A stretch of 64,000 bases of DNA from CAWGJF01 sp963715745 (GTDB taxonomy: Bacteria > Bacteroidota > Ignavibacteria > Ignavibacteriales > Ignavibacteriaceae): positions 124,001 through 188,000 of the forward strand of contig OY970271.1 in NCBI GenBank assembly GCA_963715745.1, given 5' to 3'. The position numbers and the translations under genes were made by a program. Numbering within the stretch: position 1 is the stretch's first letter; each line of letters opens with the position of its first letter. The notes under the pieces were generated by a model, which searched no databases, was not told the DNA's origin, and saw only the letters and a list, made by a program, of their open reading frames with translations. Positions 41,679 to 50,824 of the stretch are shown piece after piece.

Positions 41679-42050
41679 ATGGCACAAAAACAAAGCAGCA
41701 GTTCACCTTCTTCCAGCTCACGTATAAGGAAAATTAACGAAAAATATGCCTTAACAATCAGTGATATCGCCGATGTTCTGGACGTTGCACCAAGAACACT
41801 AAGCAGGTGGACAAAACATAAAAAGAATCCTAAAAGCATATCGGAACGTAAAACCGACAGTCTTAAGATTCTGGAATCCTTATTAAAGCTTGGAGAAAAG
41901 GTTCTTGGTTCCGAAAATGAGCTTAATCAATGGCTTCACAATCCTGTTTTTGCTTTAGACGGAGAAAAGCCGGTTGATCTTATTAAAACGGAATCCGGAC
42001 GCCGTCGTGTTGAAGAAGCGCTGCATCAAATAGAATATGGAATTTATTAG
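41679..42050 (+). CDS. Xre-type antitoxin (MbcA/ParS toxin-binding domain)
   Basis: The start used is the ATG at 41679, preceded by AAGGA; a longer frame from a TTG lies upstream inside the promoter. The 123-residue protein has a helix-turn-helix (SDIADVLDVAPRTLSRWTKH) and a C-terminal toxin-binding domain (GSENELNQWLHNPVFALDGE, DLIKTESGRRRVEEALHQIE). These are the features of DUF2384/MbcA-type antitoxins of RES toxins. It should neutralise the adjacent toxin and, with it, repress its own promoter; the palindrome over the promoter fits. Its last codons touch the toxin start, so the two are translationally coupled. Confidence 0.9.
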   Translation: MAQKQSSSSPSSSSRIRKINEKYALTISDIADVLDVAPRTLSRWTKHKKNPKSISERKTDSLKILESLLKLGEKVLGSENELNQWLHNPVFALDGEKPVDLIKTESGRRRVEEALHQIEYGIY

Positions 42051-42527
42051 TTGCTGCACCTATACAGAATTTGCAGAAACATTTATGACCCGAAGGATTA
42101 TACAGGGGCAAGCCGGACACCTGGTCGTTGGCATACCATAGCTCAAAGTGTTCTTTACTTCAGTTCTTCGTTAGCTCTCTGTGTTTTGGAACTCAAAGCC
42201 AACTCTGTTTCCTTTACTGCAATTAGAGAGGAATTCCATTATATCGAATTAGCAATTAACCCAGATCGTCTTTCAATTGAAGAAGTACCCGAATCCTTTT
42301 ATTCCGGGAATCCATCCCGTCGGGAAAAGAACTGGACTTCGGATAAAGAATTAACCAGTGATTTTGGTAGCGAGTGGTATAGAAATAATAATACCCTTAT
42401 TTTAAAAGTACGCAGTGCAGTGCTGCCGACTGATTCCAATTTTATTTTAAATACTGCCCATCCGGATTTTTCTAAATTGAAATTTCCAAAGCCGTTAAAA
42501 ATACCTTTGGATCCGAGGGTGTATTAA
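42051..42527 (+). CDS. RES-domain toxin
   Basis: The 158-residue protein begins with a TTG immediately after the antitoxin stop. This is the only start that keeps the RES N-terminus (LHLYRICRNIYDPKDYTGAS). The RES residues are present: Arg in YRI, GRWHTIAQSVLYFS, the glutamate of LCVLELKANS and the conserved serine in VRSAVLPTDSNFILN. Known members (MbcT, ParT) break down NAD+ or ADP-ribosylate metabolic enzymes. The GRW motif has His where many relatives have Asn. Length matches the family, so the toxin looks intact. The rare start and zero gap imply that antitoxin translation controls toxin dose. Confidence 0.9.
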   Translation: MLHLYRICRNIYDPKDYTGASRTPGRWHTIAQSVLYFSSSLALCVLELKANSVSFTAIREEFHYIELAINPDRLSIEEVPESFYSGNPSRREKNWTSDKELTSDFGSEWYRNNNTLILKVRSAVLPTDSNFILNTAHPDFSKLKFPKPLKIPLDPRVY

Positions 42528-42751
42528 GTAAAATTTAATAGACTCCTGCTTGAATTAATTTCTGCTAAAGAATTATTTAGACGAAGAAGATCCTATTAAC
42601 AAAACAAACTACCTAATTTTTCAAGCATGTTATACCAAAAAGATATGACATGTTTTTCTCAAGCCATTCATCACTTTTTCAGGAAAGTAATTTCATTTCT
42701 GCTTAATTTAACTGATCTATTTTCATTCTATAATTAACCTCAGGTGATTTT

Positions 42752-44626
42752 ATGAAACAATTATTCATAGTACTTATTCTTTTCTATTTTACAAGCAGCG
42801 CTTTCGCGCAAAATCTTGACCGTTCCAAAGTTGAAGAAAAATATAAATGGAATCTTGCAGAAGTTTATCCGTCGGTCGATGCATGGCAAACTGAAGTAAA
42901 CAATTTATCCGCAAAAATCGATAAGCTTCCTGAATATAAAGGAAAACTTGGCAGTAACGCTGAAACTCTTTACAGTGCATTGAAAACTTTTTTTGATGTT
43001 CTGAAAGGTTTGTATTCAACCGGGACTTACGCAAGTAATCTTAGTAATGAAAACCTTAACATTGCTGAAAACCAGTCACTTGATCAGCAGACAACTTCCA
43101 TCGGAACAAAGTTCAGTGAAAACACAGCTTTTCTTGAACCAGAAATTCTTCAGATTCCAAAAGAGAAAATGCAGCAGTTCTTCAAAGAAAAACCTGAGCT
43201 TGAAGAATTCTCAATGTACATTGATAATATTCAAAGATTACAGGCTCATACTTTAACTGAACCGGAAGAAAAAATACTCGCAAGTTTTGGTCTGATTGCA
43301 GGAAATCAAAATGATGTTTACGGAATTTTTACAAATGCAGAAAAACCTGCACCAAAGGTAACCTTATCAACCGGAGAAGAAGTCGGACTAACGCCTGCTT
43401 TATATACAAAATACAGAGCTTTGCCAAACAGGGTAGATCGTGAAAAAGTTATGGATGCTTTCTTTAACAGCTACGGTGATTTTAAAGGTACTCTTGGTGC
43501 AAATCTTGGCGGCAAAGTAAAGAAGGACTGGGTCTTTGCAAAAGACAGAAAATATTCTTCCTCTCTTGAAGCTGCCCTGGACAGAGATAATCTTCCGGTT
43601 TCTATTTACTCAACTTTAATAGATGCAGTAAATAAAAATCTTCCAACCCTCTACCGTTTTCTGGATTTAAAGAAAAGAATGCTTGGTGTTAATGAGCTTC
43701 ATTATTATGATCTCTACGTTCCTCTTGTTGAAAAAGTTGAAATGAATTTCACTGTTGAACAAGGACAAAATATAATTAAGAATGCTTTGAAGCTTCTTGG
43801 TGATGATTATGAAAAAACTCTTCAGAAAGCTTTTAATGACAGATGGATTGATTATATGCCCACAGTTGGAAAAAGAAGCGGGGCTTATTCAACCGGTGCT
43901 GCATACGATGTTCACCCATACATTTTGATGAACTGGAATGATGACTATGAATCTGTTTCCACTCTTGCTCACGAACTTGGGCACACGATGCACAGTTATT
44001 TTTCAAATAAAAATCAACCATTTGCAAAATCTGATTATGCAACATTTGTTGCAGAAATTGCATCAACAGTAAATGAAACATTGCTAAACGATTACATGGT
44101 TAAAAATGCAAAGAGCGATGATGAAAGATTATACCTGCTTGGCAGCTATCTTGATCTTTTAAGATTAACGATTTTCCGCCAGACTTCATTTGCAGAATTT
44201 GAATGGGATATTCACAAAAAAGTAGAGGCCGGTGAATCGATAACCGGTGATGATATGTGCAAAATTTATTATGACATAGTTAAAAAATATTATGGAAATG
44301 ACCAGGGTCATTGTGTTGTTGATGATTACATTCGATACGAATGGTCTTACATTCCTCACTTCCTCGGATATAATTATTATGTATTCCAGTATGCAACATC
44401 ATTAATCTATGGAACTGCTTTTGTCCAGAAAATGCTGAATGATGGCAAACCAGCCGTAGATAAATACTACAATATTCTTAAAGGCGGCGGATCAAAATAT
44501 CCTACTGAATTAATACAAGTTGCTGGTATTGATCCGATGTCACCCGAACCAGTAACTTTAACTATGCAAAAGATGAATAAAGTAATGGATGAAATGGAAG
44601 AAATTCTGAACAGGATGGGCAAATAA
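42752..44626 (+). CDS. pepF: Oligoendopeptidase F with signal peptide (peptidase M3B)
   Basis: The 624-residue protein matches PepF along its length: an N-terminal helical region (EEKYKWNLAEVYPSVDAWQT), and the zinc site HELGH (His407, Glu408, His411) in TLAHELGHTMHSYFS. The third ligand is expected in FVAEIASTVNET, with a C-terminal RDQ-type pocket (GHCVVDDYIRYEWSYIPHF). It cleaves short peptides of about 7-17 residues. The signal peptide (MKQLFIVLILFYFTSSAFAQ) means it acts outside the cytoplasm, unlike typical PepF. AGGTGA precedes the ATG by five bases. The gene stands alone and is followed by a strong inverted repeat. Confidence 0.94.
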   Translation: MKQLFIVLILFYFTSSAFAQNLDRSKVEEKYKWNLAEVYPSVDAWQTEVNNLSAKIDKLPEYKGKLGSNAETLYSALKTFFDVLKGLYSTGTYASNLSNENLNIAENQSLDQQTTSIGTKFSENTAFLEPEILQIPKEKMQQFFKEKPELEEFSMYIDNIQRLQAHTLTEPEEKILASFGLIAGNQNDVYGIFTNAEKPAPKVTLSTGEEVGLTPALYTKYRALPNRVDREKVMDAFFNSYGDFKGTLGANLGGKVKKDWVFAKDRKYSSSLEAALDRDNLPVSIYSTLIDAVNKNLPTLYRFLDLKKRMLGVNELHYYDLYVPLVEKVEMNFTVEQGQNIIKNALKLLGDDYEKTLQKAFNDRWIDYMPTVGKRSGAYSTGAAYDVHPYILMNWNDDYESVSTLAHELGHTMHSYFSNKNQPFAKSDYATFVAEIASTVNETLLNDYMVKNAKSDDERLYLLGSYLDLLRLTIFRQTSFAEFEWDIHKKVEAGESITGDDMCKIYYDIVKKYYGNDQGHCVVDDYIRYEWSYIPHFLGYNYYVFQYATSLIYGTAFVQKMLNDGKPAVDKYYNILKGGGSKYPTELIQVAGIDPMSPEPVTLTMQKMNKVMDEMEEILNRMGK

Positions 44627-44634
44627 AATTCTCT

Positions 44635-44661
44635 GGCTGTCACGGTTAAACCGTGACAGCC
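44635..44661. repeat. 27-base inverted repeat with CACGG-TTAAA-CCGTG core
   Basis: Arms of 13 bases (GGCTGTCACGGTT and AACCGTGACAGCC) flank a single A. It lies just after the pepF stop, but the following bases (CCTTTCAATC) are not a good U-tract. The core is shared with the palindrome at 27484-27509. Confidence 0.7.
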
Positions 44662-44791
44662 CCTTTCAATCGAATTTAATATAATTACTCTTTATTAATA
44701 TCCTATCGTTACACTTTCGTGATAAACTCAAATTTTACCTTTCTTAAATTACAACAGTTAAATATTCTGATTTATAAATTATGAGGAATTA

Positions 44792-45817
44792 ATGAAGTTT
44801 TGGCTGAATATTATTTTGATTGTACTTTTAATTTCATTTTCACTTTTTGCCCAGGAACAAAGAAAAGTTTTGGTTGAAGTGTTTACAAATTCCCATTGCC
44901 CGCTTTGTCCTCCTGCACACGAAGCAATTGAAAATTATTTGCACGGAGCAAATGGAAATAAAATAAGTTATTTGTTCTATCATATGGTTTACCCTTATGA
45001 TGATGATTCGCTTTATTATCAGAGCCAGGAAGGATCTGATGCAAGGGATTTGTATTACAATGCTGTTAATGCTACACCGCAGGGATGGTTTGATGGTGAA
45101 CACCATGTCAGTATATCAGGATGGGCATCGACTTTAAATAATTTAGTAACAACTGAAAGTCCTTTAAAAATTATTTTAAGCGGAACCGGTTCAGGCAGCC
45201 AGGTTTCAATCAATGCTGAGTTGACCAGGACAGGAAATATATCTAATGGTGATCTTGTTTTACATTTTGTAGTGGCAGAAAATCTATACTACGCAGGCAG
45301 AAATAATATTACTCACCATATTCACGTTATGAGAAAAATGCTACCTACCCCAGACGGACTTGCTTTTTCAATTAATTTAAATGAAACAAAAAATCTTGAA
45401 CAAAATATAGATATAGATCCTCTCTGGAATGCCGATAGTTTGAGCTTTGTGGTCTTTGTTCAAAGCACAGGATCAAAAACGGTTTATCAATCAGAAACAA
45501 TTAATTATGCAGATCTTTCAATAACGGATGTAGCAAATGAAAATAAAATTCCCAAATCTTTTCTCTTAGAGCAAAACTATCCTAATCCGTTTAATCCATC
45601 AACAAAAATAAAGTTCAATATTTCTAAAAGTGGTTTCACTACCTTAAAAGTTTTTAACCTTTTGGGGAATGAAATATCTACTTTGCTTAATAAAGATATT
45701 CCTGCAGGGAATTATGAATTAGCATTTAATGCTTCTGAACTGCCAACGGGTGTATATTTTTATATGCTGCAGTCGGGTGAATTTGTTCAAACCAAAAAGA
45801 TGATTCTCCTTCGTTAA
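44792..45817 (+). CDS. Omp28-related thioredoxin-like secreted protein with T9SS type A sorting domain
   Basis: The 341-residue protein has a signal peptide (1-20), then a thioredoxin-like Omp28 domain. It opens KVLVEVFTNSHCPLCPPAHE with a CPLC pair, and continues with GNKISYLFYHMVYP and a conserved NATPQGWFDGEHHVS loop. A T9SS type A domain ends the protein (QNYPNPFNPSTKIKFNIS ... FVQTKKMILLR). It resembles the Omp28-like proteins at 6.7-9.8 kb, but with a CxxC closer to real thioredoxins. GAGGAA precedes the ATG. It is probably a surface protein; its partner is unknown. The next gene starts 154 bases later. Confidence 0.85.
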   Translation: MKFWLNIILIVLLISFSLFAQEQRKVLVEVFTNSHCPLCPPAHEAIENYLHGANGNKISYLFYHMVYPYDDDSLYYQSQEGSDARDLYYNAVNATPQGWFDGEHHVSISGWASTLNNLVTTESPLKIILSGTGSGSQVSINAELTRTGNISNGDLVLHFVVAENLYYAGRNNITHHIHVMRKMLPTPDGLAFSINLNETKNLEQNIDIDPLWNADSLSFVVFVQSTGSKTVYQSETINYADLSITDVANENKIPKSFLLEQNYPNPFNPSTKIKFNISKSGFTTLKVFNLLGNEISTLLNKDIPAGNYELAFNASELPTGVYFYMLQSGEFVQTKKMILLR

Positions 45818-45971
45818 TCCTCCGTGGTTGATTGTGGTATAGGTTCTTCTGAAATAGTTTTTAGCAGAAATTTTTTTTACTGCCAATCAATTAAATGCTT
45901 TTCTTTGCAGCTTGAAAATTCAGCCTTAAGCTAATATTTTGGAATTCATTTATACATTTTTTTGTTGACGA

Positions 45972-48152
45972 GTGAAAATCCATACTGATTATTTTAATAA
46001 GATATTCTCCTTTTTTTACATATCACTCTTATTTTCTTCCGCTGCAATTACGCAAACAATTGATTTTTCAGAATTCCAATATCTCTCCCCAAAACCAGGT
46101 TCTGAAATGAACTCTCCTTCAACTAATATTATTATCAGGTATGGAAACCCTTTAAGTTCTAACAAGTTAGATAACAGTGTGATTGAAATAACCGGGGAGA
46201 AAAGCGGATTTCATTCAGGAAAAATTATTCTTACAGAGGGAAACAAGACAATTTTGTTTAAACCGGATTTGTCGTTTGCGAAAGGAGAAATGGTAAGAGT
46301 AAAATTATCCGGTCAGCTAAGAACCTCTGATAACAAATCTGTCCCGGAATTATCTTTTAGTTTCAGAATAACAGAAAAAGATTTAAACAAGATTGGTGAA
46401 AATGATGCCGTAAGTTTTTACAGGCAGACCTGTCCTGAATTTTTTGTGGCTAATTCATTTGATGCTAAATTTCCTGTTTATTCTTCGATGGAAATTAATG
46501 ATTCCCTGCCGCAGAATTTCCCACAAATTGTTGTAGACTCTTTAAATAATCCTGTACCTGGTAATTTGTTTTTTACTCCTTTTACAAGCACAACTTTTTC
46601 CGGGACTTATTTAATCATTACCGATAATTACGGAACACCGGTATTTTACAGAAAAATGTCTGCTCAAACATTTGATTTTAAAAAACAGCCTGATGGATCG
46701 CTTACCTATTTTGATCTCGGTCGTGCAAAGTTTTTTGTGATGGATAGTTCATATAATATTATTGACAGCGTTTCCACTGGTAATGGGTATGTAACAGATG
46801 TACACGAACTTTTGATTACAGAAAACAAACACTATCTATTAATGAGCTATGATAACCAGCACGTCAGAATGGATACAATTATTGATGGGGGAAATCCGAA
46901 TGCAATTGTAACCGGATTAATAATCCAGGAACTGGATCAGGATAAAAACGTTGTGTTTCAATGGAGAAGCTGGGATCATTTTCATATAACCGATGCAACA
47001 AACGATATCAATTTAAGAGGTTCATATATTGATTATGTTCATGGAAATGCAATCGAAGTTGATAACGACGGAAATCTTTTAATTTCCAGCAGACATATGG
47101 ATGAAGTCACAAAAATCAATCGCCTGACCGGTGATATTATCTGGCGGCTAGGTGGTGTTTATTGTAAAAACAATCAATTTAGATTTTTCAGAGATCAAAC
47201 AGGGTTTTCACATCAACACGATATTCGCAGACTTCCGAATGGACACATCACGGTTTTTGATAATGGAAATCTTCACAATCCACCCTATTCGCGTGCAGTG
47301 GAATACCAGCTTGATGAAATAAACAAGCAGGCAATACTTATCAGACAATATAAAAATTCCCCGCAAACATATTCTTTTGCAATGGGATGTGTAAGAATGC
47401 TTGATGACCATCGGGTTATTGGATGGGGCTGGAGAAATACTCCTCCTTCAATTACTGAAGTTGATGAAACAGGAAATATTGCTTTGAGATTAATTCTTCC
47501 GGATACACTTCAGAATTACAGGGCGTTTAAATTTCCATGGAAGACTAACCTTTTCTTTGGTGATCCGGATTCACTTGATTTTGGTACAGTAACAATTGGA
47601 GATACGTTAACTAAGTCATTAAAAATCGTTAACAATTCAAACCGGTCTATAGCGATTAATAGTTTGTACAGCCGTGATTCTTCATTCCGGAGTTCAACAC
47701 AATTACCAATTATAATTCATCCATTTGTAACCGGCAATATTTCAGTAATGTTTATACCCGTTTGTAAAAAAAATTACAATGATGAATTGCACATTAGATG
47801 GGAAAATAAATTGCAACGAATTGCCTGCATTGTGAAATTGTCAGGTGTCGGAGATAACCCGGTTTATGCAAATCACGATAATTCAGAAATTAAGTTCGAA
47901 TTGAGTCAAAACTATCCCAACCCATTTAACCCAATAACTACTATAAAATACTCTATTAAAGAAAGAGAACTTGTTTCGTTAAAGATTTATGATGTGCTTG
48001 GAAATGAAATGGAAACTTTAGTTAATGAAGAAAAACCTGCAGGTAATTATGAAATTAATTTTAATGGAGAAAATCTATCCAGTGGAATTTATTTATATAA
48101 ATTTCGAACCGGAAGTTTTGTTGAAACTAAAAAAATGATTTTGTTAAAATAA
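45972..48152 (+). CDS. Arylsulfotransferase-family secreted protein with T9SS type A sorting domain
   Basis: The 726-residue protein starts with GTG (a signal peptide begins MKIHTDYFNKIFSFFYISLL). A bacterial Ig-like domain (about 35-135, LSPKPGSEMNSPSTNIIIRY) precedes a six-bladed arylsulfotransferase propeller (about 185-520). The propeller has TDVHELLITENKHYLLMSYD, HGNAIEVDNDGNLLISSRHM, WRLGG and SHQHDIRRLPNGHITVFDNG. An ASPM-like module (DSLDFGTVTIGDTLTKSLKI) and a T9SS type A domain complete it. Arylsulfotransferases move sulfate between phenolic compounds; the active-site histidines seem present (HDIRR, VHGN), but activity is not proved. It converges directly on the GH97 gene, 2 bases apart. 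Confidence 0.85.
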   Translation: MKIHTDYFNKIFSFFYISLLFSSAAITQTIDFSEFQYLSPKPGSEMNSPSTNIIIRYGNPLSSNKLDNSVIEITGEKSGFHSGKIILTEGNKTILFKPDLSFAKGEMVRVKLSGQLRTSDNKSVPELSFSFRITEKDLNKIGENDAVSFYRQTCPEFFVANSFDAKFPVYSSMEINDSLPQNFPQIVVDSLNNPVPGNLFFTPFTSTTFSGTYLIITDNYGTPVFYRKMSAQTFDFKKQPDGSLTYFDLGRAKFFVMDSSYNIIDSVSTGNGYVTDVHELLITENKHYLLMSYDNQHVRMDTIIDGGNPNAIVTGLIIQELDQDKNVVFQWRSWDHFHITDATNDINLRGSYIDYVHGNAIEVDNDGNLLISSRHMDEVTKINRLTGDIIWRLGGVYCKNNQFRFFRDQTGFSHQHDIRRLPNGHITVFDNGNLHNPPYSRAVEYQLDEINKQAILIRQYKNSPQTYSFAMGCVRMLDDHRVIGWGWRNTPPSITEVDETGNIALRLILPDTLQNYRAFKFPWKTNLFFGDPDSLDFGTVTIGDTLTKSLKIVNNSNRSIAINSLYSRDSSFRSSTQLPIIIHPFVTGNISVMFIPVCKKNYNDELHIRWENKLQRIACIVKLSGVGDNPVYANHDNSEIKFELSQNYPNPFNPITTIKYSIKERELVSLKIYDVLGNEMETLVNEEKPAGNYEINFNGENLSSGIYLYKFRTGSFVETKKMILLK

Positions 48153-48154
48153 AT

Positions 48155-50236
48155 TTATTTTATTATTGGGATAAAACTAATTGCCGTTCCACCGCCCGGT
48201 GCAAGCTTCAAAATTAATTTATCTTTGCTGCTGACTTTTTTTGAATCAATTTTATATGCCGTAGGATTTTTATCCCAGTGAGCATTTTCACCATCGGAAT
48301 AAATTGTTGCTGTATATTCTACTCCATCATCTAAAAAGTCTAGTGAAACATTTATATTTCTTGCGTTTTCGTCCGTGATACTTCCAAGGAACCATTTTTC
48401 TGTATCCCGTTCTTTTCTTGCTATTGTAATAAAATCACCTATCTCTCCGTTCAGCACAATTGATGTATCCCAGTCAACCCCAACATCTTTAATAAATTGA
48501 AAAGCGGGATTGCTCTTATAATTTTCAGGAAGATCAGCAGCCATTTGAAGCGGTGAATAAATAACAACATATAGAGCAAGTTGCTGCGCTAAAGTGGTAT
48601 TCACCTGGTTATTGGGTTTATACGTGTTGAATTTTATATCAAAGATCCCCGGTGTGTAATCAATTGGTCCGTCAAGCATTCTTGTAAAAGGAATGACAGT
48701 CAGATGTTCCGGAGGGTTTCCTCCGTCGTGTGACCAGGCATTAAATTCCTGCCCGCGCAAGCCTTCTCCGCTCATCAGGTTTGGAAAGGTTCTTCTTAAT
48801 CCGGTTGGTTTTATAGGCTCGTGCACATCGACCATAATATTATATTTAGCTGCTGTTTCCATTACCTTTCGATAATGATTTACCATAAATTGTCCGTGAT
48901 GATATTCTCCATCAGGAAGAATCTGACCAACATACCCGGTTTTAATTGCATGAATTCCCAGGCTTTTACATAGTGCATACGCGGTGTCCATTTGTTTCTC
49001 ATAGGTACGAACTGCTGCAGAAGTTTCATGATGCATAATTATATTTACACCTTTTTCTTTTGCGTATCGAACCACTTCTTTTAAATCATAATCAGGATAT
49101 GGAGTAACAAAATCAAAAACACCTTCGCGGTCAGAAGTACCAAACCAGTTTTCCCATCCTGTATTCCAACCCTCAATAAGTAAAGCACCAATTCCATTTT
49201 TTGAAGCAAAGTCAATATATCGTTTTGCGTTAGCAGTGGTTGCACCGTGTTTTCCGCTTTTCATATCCCAGGTGCTTTTTCCAAGATGCATTTCCCACCA
49301 GATCCCCATATACTTTGTTGGTTTTATCCACGATACATCTTTGAGTTTATTCGGTTCATTCAGATTTAATATTGTCCTTGAATTCACAAGATCGACGGCT
49401 TCATCTCCGATTAAAATTAATCTCCATGGTGTAACAAATGGAGTTTTTGTTTTTACTTTTATTCCAGAATCATTTCCAACCAGTTCACTCTGAAATAAAA
49501 GATTTTCCTTATCAACTTTTAAAGTCATATCAGCATAGTTAGTAAGATTTGCCTCAAGAATACTTATATAATTTCCATCATCGGTTTTCATAGTTATGGG
49601 AAGGTTTACAGAATTTTCAGGAATATAAGTTTGTGCAAGATCAGGATGATTACGTTTTGATATGGCATCTATATCAGTAAATCTTGTTGTATTAAAAAGA
49701 TGTTCATAAATATCCCAATCACCGGGTGTCCACCAGCAGGTATGATTCCCCATTAATTTGAACTGAGTGTTTTCATCTAATATTACAACATCTTTTAAAT
49801 TTACCTGTTCAGGGAATTCAAATCTAAACCCAACAGCATCATTAAAAATTTTGAAGATTATAAAACATTTTCTCCCATTTTCATTTTTCTCTGTTAACTC
49901 AACTTTCAGCTCGTCGTAATTATTTCTTATATATTTTTGTTCTCCCCAGACAGTTTCCCAGGTATTGTCGTAAGATGTAGTTTCGGAATTTATTATTTCC
50001 AGATTTTTACCAAATGGATTTTGATCTTTAAAATCAAAACTGAGAAAAGATGTATCAATTATGGTTTTGTCATTAAAATTAATTGAATAAAATGGCTGAC
50101 CTGATTCGTTGAGTGAAAAGTTTAACTCAATATTTTTATCGGTTGAATAAATTTTGAATTCCTGGTTTTGATTTGACGAGCATCTTGTAAAAATTATAAT
50201 TAAAATAAAAAGGAGTACACAATTTGAAATTTTCAT
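48155..50236 (-). CDS. Glycoside hydrolase family 97 lipoprotein (SusB-like)
   Basis: The ATG at 50234-50236 is preferred over one four codons upstream because it begins the lipoprotein signal (MKISNCVLLFILIIIFTRC, lipid Cys19), giving 693 residues. The N-terminal beta-supersandwich (about 25-270) and the TIM barrel (about 290-560) match GH97. The barrel shows KYMGIWWEMHLGKSTWD, IIMHHETSAAVRTYEKQ, IKTGYVGQILPDGEYHH, DVHEPIKPTGLRRTFPN and GEGLRGQEFNAW. The glutamates in HHET, HEP and RGQE align with those of inverting SusB-type alpha-glucosidases. The enzyme should act on exposed alpha-glycosides at a membrane surface. It converges with the arylsulfotransferase gene and is preceded by the AlaX-like gene. 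Confidence 0.92.
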   Translation of the reverse strand: MKISNCVLLFILIIIFTRCSSNQNQEFKIYSTDKNIELNFSLNESGQPFYSINFNDKTIIDTSFLSFDFKDQNPFGKNLEIINSETTSYDNTWETVWGEQKYIRNNYDELKVELTEKNENGRKCFIIFKIFNDAVGFRFEFPEQVNLKDVVILDENTQFKLMGNHTCWWTPGDWDIYEHLFNTTRFTDIDAISKRNHPDLAQTYIPENSVNLPITMKTDDGNYISILEANLTNYADMTLKVDKENLLFQSELVGNDSGIKVKTKTPFVTPWRLILIGDEAVDLVNSRTILNLNEPNKLKDVSWIKPTKYMGIWWEMHLGKSTWDMKSGKHGATTANAKRYIDFASKNGIGALLIEGWNTGWENWFGTSDREGVFDFVTPYPDYDLKEVVRYAKEKGVNIIMHHETSAAVRTYEKQMDTAYALCKSLGIHAIKTGYVGQILPDGEYHHGQFMVNHYRKVMETAAKYNIMVDVHEPIKPTGLRRTFPNLMSGEGLRGQEFNAWSHDGGNPPEHLTVIPFTRMLDGPIDYTPGIFDIKFNTYKPNNQVNTTLAQQLALYVVIYSPLQMAADLPENYKSNPAFQFIKDVGVDWDTSIVLNGEIGDFITIARKERDTEKWFLGSITDENARNINVSLDFLDDGVEYTATIYSDGENAHWDKNPTAYKIDSKKVSSKDKLILKLAPGGGTAISFIPIIK

Positions 50237-50261
50237 TTTTTGATCCATAAGGAATTATAAT

Positions 50262-50723
50262 TCATAAGTTAAGATTTTCAGAAAGCTTAAATCTAATTCT
50301 TAAAACCCCATCTTCATAGCTTGTTGAAATTATTTTAAAGTTTCCAATATCTTTTGTTTGTGAAACGTGAACCCCGCTGCAAGGGCAGGCATCGTAATCC
50401 CCAATTTTAATTATCCGGATAACATCTCCGGCATCATCCGGCAATTGTGAAAGCTTGTAATTTTTCAGAGCCTCTTCCCTATCTAAAAACTCTTCTTTTA
50501 CAGTAAGATTTTGTCCGATAATGCTGTTTACTTTTTCATTAAGTTTTTCAACTTCTTCTTCAGTTAAATTCCGGTCAAAGTGATAATCACATTTTGACTT
50601 TTTCTTTTCAATATGATTGCTGAATGATCTTCCTTTATTAAACATTCGCACCATTGTTTGATTAAGAATGTGTTCGGCTGAGTGCATTGGTGGATAGTAT
50701 TCTTTATTTGCTTTTACGTCCAT
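50262..50723 (-). CDS. AlaX-like alanyl-tRNA editing protein
   Basis: The 153-residue cytosolic protein corresponds to the editing (second additional) domain of alanyl-tRNA synthetase. It has zinc ligands HSAEH (His14, His18) and CSGVH (Cys115, His119), plus conserved ADDAGDVIRIIKIGDYDACP-like residues (SQLPDDAGDVIRI). Free-standing AlaX proteins remove serine or glycine wrongly attached to tRNA-Ala. The protein is shorter than AlaX-L types and lacks their oligomerisation domain, consistent with AlaX-S. It precedes the GH97 gene on the same strand by 25 bases, but a functional link is not obvious. It is divergent from the transglycosylase gene. Confidence 0.88.
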   Translation of the reverse strand: MDVKANKEYYPPMHSAEHILNQTMVRMFNKGRSFSNHIEKKKSKCDYHFDRNLTEEEVEKLNEKVNSIIGQNLTVKEEFLDREEALKNYKLSQLPDDAGDVIRIIKIGDYDACPCSGVHVSQTKDIGNFKIISTSYEDGVLRIRFKLSENLNL

Positions 50724-50824
50724 TTGATTTATTACTGATAATTTTTGCCGGACTTACATTTAGGGAAATTTTTTTTTATAATCACAAAGTAGTTTGAATA
50801 AAAATAAAATAAAGAAAGCTTAAT

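Noticed and set aside
44635..44661. Inverted repeat after pepF as a simple rho-independent terminator
   Set aside because: The stem is strong, but no T-rich tail follows on either strand, and its core recurs at 27.5 kb; a dispersed palindrome fits better.
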